This document shows, piece by piece, positions 23,272 to 32,147 of a stretch of DNA of 45,506 bases. The position numbers were made by a program, and so were the translations under genes. The notes beneath the pieces are model-generated. The model worked only from the letters and a program-made list of their open reading frames with translations, did no database searches and was not told the DNA's origin. This stretch comes from an uncultured Pelagibacteraceae bacterium (GTDB taxonomy: Bacteria; Pseudomonadota; Alphaproteobacteria; Pelagibacterales; Pelagibacteraceae). Position 1 is the stretch's first letter. Every line of letters begins with the position of its first letter. The stretch spans positions 1 through 45,506 of the forward strand of contig CACJZM010000007.1 of assembly GCA_902597895.1 (NCBI GenBank), written 5' to 3'.

Positions 23272-25941
23272 ATGAAACCAGGAACAAAAGATTCATTTAA
23301 ATCTTTGAAAGATATTCAAATAAATAATTCAAACTTTAAATATTTTTCATTAAATGAAGCTGAAAAAAATGGATTAAATGGCATATCAAAACTTCCAAAG
23401 TCTATAAAAGTACTTTTGGAAAATTTGTTGAGATATGAAGATGGTTCGTCAGTTAATAAAGATCAAATTCTAGCTATAAAAAATTGGCTTAAAAATAAAA
23501 AATCTGAAACCGAGATAGCCTACAGACCTGCAAGAGTTTTATTACAAGATTATACCGGTATTCCTGCAGTTGCTGATCTTGCAGCAATGAGAGAAGCTGT
23601 CAAAGAAAAAAATAAAGATCCAAATACTATAAATCCTATTTCTTCAGTTGATTTAGTTATCGATCACTCTGTCCAAGTAGATAAATTTGCAAGTAAAAAT
23701 TCATTAAAAGAAAATGTTGATATCGAATTTGATAGAAATGCTGAAAGATACTCTTTTCTTAAATGGGGCCAACAAGCATTTAACAATTTTAGAATAGTTC
23801 CTCCAGGAACAGGAATTTGTCACCAAGTGAATTTAGAATATTTATCCAAAGTAGTATGGACTGAAAAATACAAAGATCAAAATTATATTTTTCCTGATAC
23901 TTTAGTTGGAACAGATAGTCATACAACGATGGTGAATGGATTATCGGTATTAGGATGGGGAGTTGGAGGAATTGAAGCAGAAGCAGGGATGTTAGGACAA
24001 CCTATTTCAATGTTAATTCCTGAAGTAATTGGTTTTGAGATGAAAAATAAATTACCAGAGGGAACTACTGCAACAGATCTAGTTTTAACAGTTGTGAAGA
24101 TGTTAAGAGACAAAGGTGTAGTGGGTAAATTTGTAGAATTTTATGGAGAAGGTCTCAAAAATTTAACTTTAGCGGATCGTGCGACCATAGCCAATATGGC
24201 TCCTGAATATGGAGCTACATGTGGCTTCTTCCCAATTGACGATGAAACTTTAAAATATTTAAAGTTCTCTGGTAGAGATCAAAATGAAGTTAATTTAGTT
24301 AAAATTTATGCTAAAGAGCAAGGACTATGGGCAAACGATGAAATTGAATTCACAGATACACTTTCGTTAGATATGTCTAAAGTTGTTCCAACAATATCAG
24401 GTCCTAAAAGACCTCAAGATAAAGTTTTATTAACTGAAGCATCAATAAATTTTAAAAAAATTTATAAAGAAATAACAAATAGAGATCAACAATCAATATC
24501 TAAAATAGAAAATGAAAATTATGATATAAAAGATGGAGATATTGTTATTGCAGCAATAACATCTTGTACAAACACATCTAATCCAAGTGTTTTAATTGGA
24601 GCAGGACTTCTTGCAAAAAAAGCTATTGAAAAAGGTTTATCAACAAAACCTTGGGTCAAAACATCTCTAGCGCCAGGATCTCAAGTAGTTACTGACTATT
24701 TGGAAAAAGCTGGCTTGAATGTCCATTTAGATAAATTAGGGTTTAATTTGGTTGGATATGGATGCACAACCTGCATTGGTAACTCAGGACCGTTACCAGA
24801 TAAAATTTCAGATGCTATAAAAAATAATAACATTTATGCAGCTTCAGTTCTGTCTGGAAATAGAAACTTTGAGGGTAGAATATCTCCTCTTGTTAAAGCA
24901 AATTACTTAGCATCTCCACCTTTAGTTGTTGCATATGCAATCGCAGGTTCAATGAATGTAGATCTTTATAAGGATCCTCTTGGAAAAAGTAAAAACGGTG
25001 AAAATATATATTTGAAAGACATTTGGCCAACAAATAAAGAAATAGAAGAAACATTAAAAAATTCTCTTAATGCAGAAATGTTTGTTAAAAGATATTCAGA
25101 TGTAACTAAAGGACCAATTCAATGGCAAAATATTAAAACTAAAAAAAGTAGTGTTTATAATTGGGAAGATAATTCTACATATGTTAAGAAGCCACCTTTC
25201 TTTGATAATCTATCCGACGAACCAGAAGGCTTTAAGAAGATCAAAGACGCAAGACCATTATTAATTTTAGGTGATAGTGTTACCACTGATCATATTTCAC
25301 CAGCGGGAACAATTCAGAAAGAGAGCCCTGCAGGTGAATATTTTATGAAGCACCAAATTTTACCAAAGGACTATAATTCTTATGGTTCTAGAAGAGGAAA
25401 CCATGAAGTAATGATGAGAGGAACATTTGCAAATATTAGGATTAAAAATGAAATGGCACCTGGAACTGAAGGTGGATATACCAAACTATATCCTGAAGGA
25501 AAAGTTATGCCAGTATTTGAAGCAGTTGAGGAATATAAAAAAAGAGGAACTGATCTAGTAGTATTTGGGGGAAAAGAATATGGAACAGGTTCGTCAAGAG
25601 ACTGGGCAGCTAAAGGAACAAAATTGCTTGGTATAAAAGTAGTTATAGCTGAAAGCTTCGAGAGAATTCATAGGTCTAATTTAATAGGTATGGGAATTTT
25701 ACCATTACAGTTCAAAGATGGAACAGATAGATTAAATTTAAAACTTAAAGGATCTGAATTGATTAGCATTAACAATATAGAAAAAGGCTTCTTTCCTCAA
25801 GACGAAGTAGAGTTAGAAATTAAATACTTATCTGGAGAAATTAAAAAAATTAAGACTCTATGTAGAATAGATACCAATAATGAACTGGAATATTATAAAA
25901 ATGGTGGAATATTGCAGTACGTTTTAAGAAAAATGATTTAA
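23272..25941 (+). CDS. acnA: Aconitate hydratase A
   Basis: The 889-residue enzyme matches AcnA/IRP1-type aconitases in length and layout. Key parts are GTDSHTTMVNGLSVLGWGVGG near residue 215-235, the [4Fe-4S] cysteines in TSCTNTSNPS and GCTTCIGNSG, the SVTTDHISPAG swivel region and the C-terminal EYGTGSSRDWAAKG and ERIHRSNLIGMG loops holding active-site arginines. It converts citrate to isocitrate in the tricarboxylic acid cycle in the cytoplasm. Gene spacing to the upstream exporter is 9 bp, and it is directly followed, with no gap, by the tetratrico-like membrane protein gene. Confidence 0.97.
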   Translation: MKPGTKDSFKSLKDIQINNSNFKYFSLNEAEKNGLNGISKLPKSIKVLLENLLRYEDGSSVNKDQILAIKNWLKNKKSETEIAYRPARVLLQDYTGIPAVADLAAMREAVKEKNKDPNTINPISSVDLVIDHSVQVDKFASKNSLKENVDIEFDRNAERYSFLKWGQQAFNNFRIVPPGTGICHQVNLEYLSKVVWTEKYKDQNYIFPDTLVGTDSHTTMVNGLSVLGWGVGGIEAEAGMLGQPISMLIPEVIGFEMKNKLPEGTTATDLVLTVVKMLRDKGVVGKFVEFYGEGLKNLTLADRATIANMAPEYGATCGFFPIDDETLKYLKFSGRDQNEVNLVKIYAKEQGLWANDEIEFTDTLSLDMSKVVPTISGPKRPQDKVLLTEASINFKKIYKEITNRDQQSISKIENENYDIKDGDIVIAAITSCTNTSNPSVLIGAGLLAKKAIEKGLSTKPWVKTSLAPGSQVVTDYLEKAGLNVHLDKLGFNLVGYGCTTCIGNSGPLPDKISDAIKNNNIYAASVLSGNRNFEGRISPLVKANYLASPPLVVAYAIAGSMNVDLYKDPLGKSKNGENIYLKDIWPTNKEIEETLKNSLNAEMFVKRYSDVTKGPIQWQNIKTKKSSVYNWEDNSTYVKKPPFFDNLSDEPEGFKKIKDARPLLILGDSVTTDHISPAGTIQKESPAGEYFMKHQILPKDYNSYGSRRGNHEVMMRGTFANIRIKNEMAPGTEGGYTKLYPEGKVMPVFEAVEEYKKRGTDLVVFGGKEYGTGSSRDWAAKGTKLLGIKVVIAESFERIHRSNLIGMGILPLQFKDGTDRLNLKLKGSELISINNIEKGFFPQDEVELEIKYLSGEIKKIKTLCRIDTNNELEYYKNGGILQYVLRKMI

Positions 25942-26583
25942 ATGGACGAAGAAATATCAATAATAAATAACGAAACAAAAAAAGAAAAAGTTTTAAATTT
26001 TTTTAAAAATAATAAAAAAAAATTGTTTTTATTGTTAATTATTTTAATTTTAATTCCATTTAGTATTTTCTCTTACCAGATAATTAAGGATAAAAACAAA
26101 GATAAGTTATCATCAAAATTTAATTTAGCTGTATCAAGTTATGAAAATGGAAACAAATCGGAGATAAAAAGCATAATGAAGGAAATTATTTATAACAAAG
26201 ATAAAACCTATTCTCCACTAGCGTTATATTTTTTAATAGATAATGACATTAAATTGACTAACGAAGAAGTTAATAATTATTTTGATATAATTATAAATGA
26301 AATAAATCTAGATAAAGAAATTAAAAATTTAAATATTTATAAAAAAGGTTTATTTAATTCATCATTTGTATCTGAAAATGAATTATTGTTAATTTTAAAA
26401 CCAGTTATAAATTCTGATAGTCTTTGGAAACCCCATGCTTTAATTTTATTAGGTGAATATTTTCTCGATAAAAATCAAAATCAAAAGGCAAAAGAATTTT
26501 TTAACCAGATTTTAAATATTGAAAATACAAATGAACAATTGAAAATTGAGGCTAAGAAAAGGTTAGTAAATATAAGTGAATAA
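25942..26583 (+). CDS. Membrane-anchored tetratricopeptide-like protein (YfgM-like)
   Basis: The 213-residue protein has a lysine-rich cytoplasmic N-terminus, one membrane helix (about 28-48, LFLLLIILILIPFSIFSY) and a helical periplasmic domain ending in a TPR-like repeat (ALILLGEYFLDKNQNQKAKEFFNQIL). Its position immediately before bamB, with an 8-bp overlap, matches the yfgM-bamB order of many proteobacteria. YfgM is an ancillary protein of the SecYEG translocon and periplasmic chaperone network. Sequence conservation is low, so the assignment rests on topology and synteny. Confidence 0.7.
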   Translation: MDEEISIINNETKKEKVLNFFKNNKKKLFLLLIILILIPFSIFSYQIIKDKNKDKLSSKFNLAVSSYENGNKSEIKSIMKEIIYNKDKTYSPLALYFLIDNDIKLTNEEVNNYFDIIINEINLDKEIKNLNIYKKGLFNSSFVSENELLLILKPVINSDSLWKPHALILLGEYFLDKNQNQKAKEFFNQILNIENTNEQLKIEAKKRLVNISE

Positions 26584-27916
26584 AATATTTTATAAATTAT
26601 TTATAATATTATTGTTATCAAGTTGTTCAGCGCCAGATTGGTTAGATACATCAAGAGGAATATTTGGAACAGGTGAAAAAATAGTTAATCCAAATGATCC
26701 AAACAAAAAAAAAATATTTAGTGATGTAGATATTTTTGAAAAAGAACTTAATGTTAACTTGAAAATTAGTCTAAAAGAAAGCTTTAAAAAGAAAAGTTTT
26801 GTGAATAATTTAACGAATAATAATGGATTAGTAAATTTTAATGGTAAATTGAAAAAAGTTTCGAAATATAAATTTAAAAAAATAGAACAGTTTGAATATA
26901 CACAGCCTGAGTTATATTTTACCGAGTCAAATAGTATAATTTTTTTTGACAATAAAGGATCAATTATAAATTTTAATCAAAAGTCACAAATAATATGGAA
27001 AAAAAATTATTATTCAAAACAAGATAAAAAAAATAATCCCATTTTATTTTTTGCAGGAAACAAAAAAACTTTGATTGTTGCTGATAACGTGGCAAGGTAT
27101 TATGCAATTAATTTATCTGATGGAGAACTTTTATGGGAAAAAAATAATTCTTCACCATTTAATTCGCAAGTAAAAATATTTAAAGATAAATTTTTCGCAG
27201 TTGACTCGGAAAATATTTTGAGGTGTTTTTCTATAAAAAATGGAAAAGAACTTTGGAATTATAAAACTGATAAATCATTTATTAAATCTCCACAAAAATT
27301 ATCCTTAGTTATAAATAATAATAGGGTGATATTCATGAATACTTTAGGTGACGTAAGTTCAGTAGATATTGAAACTGGAAAACTTTTGTGGCAAACACCA
27401 ACCCAAAGTAATCAAATCTATGAAAGCTCTTTTTCATTAAAAAATTCAGATTTAATTTTGGATAAAAAGGGTATTTTCTTTTCCAACAATAAAAATGAAT
27501 TTTATGCTTTAGATGAAACCACAGGAATAGTTTTGTGGAAGCAAAATTTAAATTCAAATTTAAGATCTACATTTATTGAAAATTTAATCTTTAGTGTAAC
27601 TTTAGAGGGATATCTTGCCATTTTAGATGCTCGTAATGGAAATATTTTAAGAATGACTAATATTTTTGAAAGAATTAAAAAATACGAAAAAAAGGGATTA
27701 CTAGCTGACAGAACTACTGTTATTCCAATAGGCTTTATAGTGTCTAATAAAAAGATTTATATAAGCCTAAGCAATGGTAACCTTGTCTCAGTAGATTTAT
27801 TAACTGGCAAATCTTTAGACGTTGTTAAAATTGATGGTGAAAAAATTTCAAGACCCTATATTTTTAATAATGAAATGTTTGTTATTAGAGATAATGCAAT
27901 ACTTAAACTAAATTAA
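26576..27916 (+). CDS. bamB: Outer-membrane assembly lipoprotein BamB (PQQ-like beta-propeller)
   Basis: This 446-residue protein begins at a GTG codon overlapping the previous gene. The N-terminus is a lipoprotein signal with lipobox LLSSC, placing the lipidated cysteine at residue 17. The rest consists of repeated blades with the pyrroloquinoline-quinone-like signature (for example LSDGELLWEKN, IKNGKELWNYKT, IETGKLLWQTP, TTGIVLWKQN), as expected for the eight-bladed BamB propeller. BamB helps the BamA complex fold outer-membrane beta-barrel proteins. It is somewhat longer than the E. coli protein, owing to an N-terminal extension of about 90 residues rich in K and N. Confidence 0.88.
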   Translation: MNKIFYKLFIILLLSSCSAPDWLDTSRGIFGTGEKIVNPNDPNKKKIFSDVDIFEKELNVNLKISLKESFKKKSFVNNLTNNNGLVNFNGKLKKVSKYKFKKIEQFEYTQPELYFTESNSIIFFDNKGSIINFNQKSQIIWKKNYYSKQDKKNNPILFFAGNKKTLIVADNVARYYAINLSDGELLWEKNNSSPFNSQVKIFKDKFFAVDSENILRCFSIKNGKELWNYKTDKSFIKSPQKLSLVINNNRVIFMNTLGDVSSVDIETGKLLWQTPTQSNQIYESSFSLKNSDLILDKKGIFFSNNKNEFYALDETTGIVLWKQNLNSNLRSTFIENLIFSVTLEGYLAILDARNGNILRMTNIFERIKKYEKKGLLADRTTVIPIGFIVSNKKIYISLSNGNLVSVDLLTGKSLDVVKIDGEKISRPYIFNNEMFVIRDNAILKLN

Positions 27917-28348
27917 ATGTTTCTAAAACTTTTAGAATTAATTGGAAGAAAAAAAACTGTTTTAGACAGAGGTCCATCTCATCCTAAGTTTAACAACGCA
28001 AAACCATGGATGAACAGATATTATATATTATTTAGAAACCGTCCAAGGTGGTTCCCGTTCAATATATTAATTCATGAAATGTTAGATAATGACCATGGAG
28101 AAGGAGTACACAATCATTTATGTCCTTATATTACAATCATATTAAGAGATGGATACTGGGAAACAACAAAAATGGGAAAATTTTGGAGACCCCCGGGTTA
28201 TATTGGTTTTAGATCTGCAAATAACTTTCATAGGGTTGATTTAAAGCCTGATACCAAACCACTTACAATTTTTATTTCAGGTCCTTTTGGACTTAGAAAA
28301 GGACCGAGGTCGGAGTATGGTATAGATTTTAAAAAAAAAATTAAATGA
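27917..28348 (+). CDS. Cupin-fold protein of unknown function
   Basis: The 143-residue protein contains a cupin-type metal-binding set: H65-x-H67 (GEGVHNHLCPY), a following strand IILRDGYWE with E82, and H105 (NNFHRVDL) in the second motif. This suggests a small beta-barrel with one bound metal, as in cysteine dioxygenase-like or isomerase cupins. The N-terminus is basic. It starts right after the bamB stop and overlaps yjbQ by 4 bp. I cannot assign a reaction. Confidence 0.7.
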   Translation: MFLKLLELIGRKKTVLDRGPSHPKFNNAKPWMNRYYILFRNRPRWFPFNILIHEMLDNDHGEGVHNHLCPYITIILRDGYWETTKMGKFWRPPGYIGFRSANNFHRVDLKPDTKPLTIFISGPFGLRKGPRSEYGIDFKKKIK

Positions 28349-28767
28349 TTCAAAAATTTTTTGATTTGGAAATTATTACCAATGGCCAGAGATTATATAA
28401 TTTTACAAATGAAACTGAAAAATGGATAAAAAAAAATAATTTTTCAAATGGAATTATTAATTTAAGCATACTTCACACTAGCGCTTCACTTATTGTTCAA
28501 GAAAATGCTGATCCTGATGTTCATGAAGATTTAATTAATTTTTTTGATAAATTAGTGCCTATGAATGATAAATTATACAAACATAATACAGAGGGCAAAG
28601 ATGATATGCCAGCTCATATTAAATCTGCTTTGACTAACAATCAAATTTCCTTAAGTTTAAAAAATAAAAAATTAATTTTAGGAATATGGCAAGGTATATA
28701 TTTATTTGAACATAGATTGGGTTCAGTAAAAAGGATAATAAACCATCATTTCATTGGAGAGAGTTAA
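28345..28767 (+). CDS. yjbQ: YjbQ-family (UPF0047) protein
   Basis: This 140-residue protein is a clear member of UPF0047: LHTSASLIVQENADPDV (43-59) with H44, E53 and N54, then TEGKDDMPAHIKSALT (82-97) with H91, and LGIWQGIYLFEHR (112-124) with the conserved C-terminal His-Arg. Some homologues have weak thiamine-phosphate-synthase activity, but the physiological role is unsettled. It overlaps the cupin gene by 4 bp and ends 3 bp from the convergent neighbour. Confidence 0.93.
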   Translation: MIQKFFDLEIITNGQRLYNFTNETEKWIKKNNFSNGIINLSILHTSASLIVQENADPDVHEDLINFFDKLVPMNDKLYKHNTEGKDDMPAHIKSALTNNQISLSLKNKKLILGIWQGIYLFEHRLGSVKRIINHHFIGES

Positions 28768-28770
28768 AAA

Positions 28771-29217
28771 TTATCTATAAGGATCGTACGCCCATTGTAA
28801 AATTGCTTGTCTTTGTCTTTTTCTACAAGTTAAATTTCCTTTCTCACAATTTTTTTCAATTGCAGTAACATGTCTTCTAAAATTTTTCCATCTCTTTATT
28901 TGAGTTATATCTACTTGTGGCAATCTTCTACCCATTGTATATCTACAATACCATTGAAACCATCCTAGAGGATCTTCTTTAAATATCCATCCTTTTTCTA
29001 ACCAATGTTCTCTTGACAGACCTGCTTTTACTTTAAATCTATTTATACTCACATCAAAAGTTTTACTTAGTTTAGCATTTGTAAACCAGTTTTTTGGAAA
29101 TTCTTTAATATTATTACCAAAGTATGAACCACCAAAAATACCTAATTCTAACATTTTTTTTGGTGTTAATTCTGGTTTAAATATTTTGTAGATTTCTGCA
29201 TCACTTAATTTTTTCAT
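28771..29217 (-). CDS. Conserved-looking uncharacterised protein with a Trp/Arg-rich core
   Basis: The 148-residue protein has no signal peptide or membrane helix. An N-terminal part holds GIFGGSYFG, and a central and C-terminal part is dense in aromatic and basic residues: HWLEKGWIF, DPLGWFQWYCRYTMGRRLP, KRWKNFRRH, then CEKGNLTCRKRQRQAILQWAYDPYR. I recall similar uncharacterised proteins in other alphaproteobacteria and in eukaryotes but no function. Four cysteines (one each in the YCRY, CEKG and TCRK segments) are not in an obvious zinc pattern. It lies 4 bp downstream of the diaminopropionate-ammonia-lyase-like gene on the same strand. The basic, tryptophan-rich surface might bind nucleic acid, but this is speculation. 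Confidence 0.75.
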   Translation of the reverse strand: MKKLSDAEIYKIFKPELTPKKMLELGIFGGSYFGNNIKEFPKNWFTNAKLSKTFDVSINRFKVKAGLSREHWLEKGWIFKEDPLGWFQWYCRYTMGRRLPQVDITQIKRWKNFRRHVTAIEKNCEKGNLTCRKRQRQAILQWAYDPYR

Positions 29218-29221
29218 AAAT

Positions 29222-30361
29222 CTAAATTAACTGTTTTGCACCTTCATTTAATAATTTTTTGTAAAGGTCTTGATCTGCATCACCCTCACAACCCATTAAA
29301 AGAACATTTGAATTTTTATCTAATTCTAAATCTTTTTTAATGTATTCATCCTCACAGGCTGCTATCAGACTGATTACACCAGGTGTTGCACATTCTCCAC
29401 CAATAATTTTTTCGTCACTTAAATGTTTTTTTTCAAGCATAGCAACAGTTTTGGCTATGTTTTCATCTGATATACTAATACAATTGTTTACTGAGTTTTT
29501 TAGTATTCTCCATGGCACAAGTGAAACTTCCCCACAAGACATTCCACCCATAATACTCTCTTTTTTAATATCGATTTTTTTCATTACTCCTGCTTCAACA
29601 CTTTTTAAAACACAGTCAGCAGATTCAGGTTCAACAATAATAATTTTTGGAATTCTTTTAAAATATTTGGCTATACCTGCAATTGATCCTGATGCCATTC
29701 CTCCAACACCAGCTTGTAAAAATACATGAGTAATATATTGATCTGTTTGATCTGAAATCTCTTTTATCATAACAGAATAACCAGCCATTGTTAGTTTTGG
29801 GACCTCTTCATATCCTTCCCATGCAACATCCTGAATAATTTGCCAACCATACTTTTGTGATTGATTTATACATTCTTTTAAAGAGGCTTCATAATTTCCT
29901 TTTATCCTAATAACATCAGCTCCCAGATTTCTCATTACTTCAGCTCGAGCATCACTAACAAACTCACTAATAAATATTTTACAATTTAATCCAAGTCTCT
30001 GGGCTCCCCATGAAACTGAGCGGCCATGGTTTCCAGCTGTGGCTGTTGCAACCGTAACTGATTTATTTCCTTTAGTGACTTTTTCTACTGCATATGCTCC
30101 ACCCAAAGCTTTAAATGATTTTAGATGAAATCTTTTTGACTCATCCTTATAAAAAATATTATTTAAATTTAATTTTTTTGAAAGTTTATTTAATTCTAAA
30201 AGAGGTGTTGAATTATAATTTTCCCAATTAGAAATTAAATTCAATGCATCATCTACGTTATCTTCTCCACAAACACTAAGAATTTGTTTTCTTACAAAAT
30301 CATAGTTAGTATTTTTGATAAATTTTGTAATTTTCCATCCAAACACTTCAGTTTCATCCAT
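29222..30361 (-). CDS. PLP-dependent diaminopropionate ammonia-lyase-like enzyme
   Basis: This 379-residue fold-type II PLP enzyme has the Schiff-base lysine K84 in SFKALGGAYAV, the ATATAGNHGRSV phosphate/substrate loop, the QAGVGGMASG glycine-rich loop and MGGMSCGEVSLVPW. These features, with the length, match diaminopropionate ammonia-lyase (DAPAL/YgeX), which converts 2,3-diaminopropionate to pyruvate and two ammonia. Threonine dehydratase is the related alternative. It is 6 bp downstream of a glutamine-synthetase-like gene, so the pair may belong to one nitrogen pathway. Confidence 0.8.
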   Translation of the reverse strand: MDETEVFGWKITKFIKNTNYDFVRKQILSVCGEDNVDDALNLISNWENYNSTPLLELNKLSKKLNLNNIFYKDESKRFHLKSFKALGGAYAVEKVTKGNKSVTVATATAGNHGRSVSWGAQRLGLNCKIFISEFVSDARAEVMRNLGADVIRIKGNYEASLKECINQSQKYGWQIIQDVAWEGYEEVPKLTMAGYSVMIKEISDQTDQYITHVFLQAGVGGMASGSIAGIAKYFKRIPKIIIVEPESADCVLKSVEAGVMKKIDIKKESIMGGMSCGEVSLVPWRILKNSVNNCISISDENIAKTVAMLEKKHLSDEKIIGGECATPGVISLIAACEDEYIKKDLELDKNSNVLLMGCEGDADQDLYKKLLNEGAKQLI

Positions 30362-30367
30362 TGTTTT

Positions 30368-31693
30368 TTAACAATCTAAAGTGTTTTGTTTTTCCCAATC
30401 CGTAATTGGTCCTTTTTTGTCAAAATTTTCGTTTTGATCAAAATCTTCAATTTCTTTTCTTTTAAGTTTTATATAACTATTAATTACATCGTCGCCAAAA
30501 GATGATCTTATGATTTTATTTTCATCTAGTTCATCTAAGGATTCTTCGATGTCATTTGGCAATCTTTCTAGATTAGGATAATTTTTATAATCTGTGTACA
30601 TGTTACAAGATAGAGGCTCACCAGGATCAACTTTATTATCTAAACCATATAATCCAGCAGCCATTATACCTGCTTGCAACAAATAAGGGTTGGTTGATCC
30701 ATCCATTAATCTTAATTCAAATCTACCTGGGTCTGGAATTCTAATCATATGAGTTCTGTTGTTACCAGTATATGAGATACTGCTTGGAGACCAAGTTGCA
30801 CCTGATTTAGTAGCAGGTGCATTTATTCTTCTATAACTATTAATCGTTGGATTAAAAAAAGATGATAATGACTTTGCATTTTTTAATATTCCCCCAACAA
30901 AATGATATGCCATTTTACTTAATCCATATCTATCTCCTGTATCTAAAAATTTATTGCTTTTTTCATTCCACAAAGAGACATGAGCGTGACAACCGTTGCC
31001 AGTTAAATTTTCAAATGGCTTTGGCATAAATGTTGCTCTTAAACCATGTTTTTCAGCTAAAGATTTAACCATAAATTTAAAGAAAACATGTCTATCAGCC
31101 GTAACTAAAGAGTCGTCGTAATCCCAGTTCATTTCAAATTGTCCATTAGCATCTTCATGATCATTTTGATAGGGGTTCCAACCAAGTTCAATCATGCTAT
31201 CACATATTTCTTTTATCAAGTCATATCTTCTCATTAATGCTGATTGATCATAACAAGGTTTAGACTGATTATCTCTAGAGTCCGCAATATTGGAACCATC
31301 CGGTGTTACTAAAAAATACTCACATTCCACTCCAGATTTCATATTTAAATTTTTCTTATTTAAATGGTGAATTTGATTCTTAAGTATTACTCTCGGAGAA
31401 GCTTTAACTTGTTTGCCATTCATCCACAAATCAGATGCTAACCAACCGACTTCCTTTTTCCAGGGTAATTGTATTAAACTTTCAGGGTCAGGAATCGCAA
31501 ACATATCAGAGTCAGCTGGTGTCATATCTAACCAAGTAGCAAAACCAGCAAAACCCGCTCCATTTTTTTGCATATCATTTATAGCCTGGGATGGAACTAA
31601 TTTTGATCTTAATACTCCAAAAAAATCTACAAAACTAATTAAAAAATATTTTATTTTTTTTTGCTTAGCAATTTTAGATAAATTTTTAGCCAT
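30368..31693 (-). CDS. Glutamine synthetase-family ligase (GlnT/GmaS-like)
   Basis: The 441-residue protein has a glutamine-synthetase beta-grasp N-terminus and catalytic domain: GVECEYFL with the metal glutamate, NDHEDANGQFEMNW, GNGCHAHVSLW, INSYRRINAP and IPDPGRFELRLMDGSTNPYL. It should form an amide between a carboxylate (probably glutamate) and an amine using ATP. The length fits gamma-glutamylmethylamide synthetase/GlnT-type enzymes better than classic GlnA (about 470). A second member of the superfamily lies in the mgs cluster at 37310-38779, so the two may use different amines. Whether this or the other copy is the true GmaS is undecided. Confidence 0.82.
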   Translation of the reverse strand: MAKNLSKIAKQKKIKYFLISFVDFFGVLRSKLVPSQAINDMQKNGAGFAGFATWLDMTPADSDMFAIPDPESLIQLPWKKEVGWLASDLWMNGKQVKASPRVILKNQIHHLNKKNLNMKSGVECEYFLVTPDGSNIADSRDNQSKPCYDQSALMRRYDLIKEICDSMIELGWNPYQNDHEDANGQFEMNWDYDDSLVTADRHVFFKFMVKSLAEKHGLRATFMPKPFENLTGNGCHAHVSLWNEKSNKFLDTGDRYGLSKMAYHFVGGILKNAKSLSSFFNPTINSYRRINAPATKSGATWSPSSISYTGNNRTHMIRIPDPGRFELRLMDGSTNPYLLQAGIMAAGLYGLDNKVDPGEPLSCNMYTDYKNYPNLERLPNDIEESLDELDENKIIRSSFGDDVINSYIKLKRKEIEDFDQNENFDKKGPITDWEKQNTLDC

Positions 31694-31712
31694 AAATTAT
31701 CTTAACACAATT

Positions 31713-31874
31713 TTATTTAAAAAGTGATAAAAAGAAATCTTTATAATAAATAGCATTAACAATTATTATTAATATAATTGCTAAAATAACACCATACTTA
31801 GCTTTAGGCCATGCAAGCCTAGCCATTTTTGATGGTGTTTTATTTTGATTGTTATCTGAATTTTGTTCTGTCAT
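31713..31874 (-). CDS. Small single-span membrane protein (53 residues)
   Basis: An open frame from ATG 31872-31874 to TAA 31713-31715 encodes 53 residues: a hydrophilic Asn/Gln-rich N-terminus (MTEQNSDNNQNK), a basic stretch (KMARLAWPKAKYG) and one strong membrane helix (about 29-43, VILAIILIIIVNAIY). The composition (positive side before the helix) suggests the N-terminus faces the cytoplasm. It follows a terminator of the Amt/small-protein operon and precedes the glutamine-synthetase-like gene by 19 bp on the same strand. I recognise no family. Confidence 0.6.
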   Translation of the reverse strand: MTEQNSDNNQNKTPSKMARLAWPKAKYGVILAIILIIIVNAIYYKDFFLSLFK

Positions 31875-31875
31875 A

Positions 31876-31905
31876 ATAAAAAGGGCGCAGATAAACTGCG
31901 CCCTT
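31876..31905 (-). terminator. Rho-independent terminator after the Amt/small-protein operon
   Basis: A perfect 10-bp stem AAGGGCGCAG/CTGCGCCCTT (31881-31890 with 31896-31905, 5-base loop) is followed on the minus strand by a T-rich tail (TTTTTATT, from the last stem bases down to 31875). It starts 10 bp beyond the stop of the 73-residue protein. Confidence 0.9.
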
Positions 31906-31914
31906 AATTTTTAA

Positions 31915-32136
31915 TTACCCATCGGTAACATTATTCTTCCAGTCGTTAGCACCTGGTCTTCGTCTAGCAAGTTCTGAAAGTTTTTCACTTTCTTGTCTTG
32001 CAGCAAGAACATGCCAACCAATCCAAATGATAAATCCTAAAATAACCAGGATACCTTCAGATCCTACTCCGGGATATATAGCACCTTGCACTTCTTCAGC
32101 ACTTAGATGTTCAATCCAATTTGTAACTGTTGCCAT
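31915..32136 (-). CDS. Small single-span membrane protein co-transcribed with the Amt transporter
   Basis: The 73-residue protein has a polar N-terminus (MATVTNWIEHLSAEEVQGAIYPG), one membrane helix (about 28-45, ILVILGFIIWIGWHVLAA) and a charged tail (RQESEKLSELARRRPGANDW). Its ATG is preceded by the very strong Shine-Dalgarno AAAGGAGG and it lies 11 bp after the amt stop, before the terminator, so it is made together with Amt and probably at high level. I know no function; a regulatory or stabilising partner of Amt is a reasonable hypothesis. Confidence 0.78.
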   Translation of the reverse strand: MATVTNWIEHLSAEEVQGAIYPGVGSEGILVILGFIIWIGWHVLAARQESEKLSELARRRPGANDWKNNVTDG

Positions 32137-32147
32137 ATTATCCTCCT

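Noticed and set aside
29340-29729. Plus-strand frame of 129 residues inside the ammonia-lyase-like gene
   Set aside because: It is antisense to clearly conserved PLP-enzyme motifs and has no start signal.
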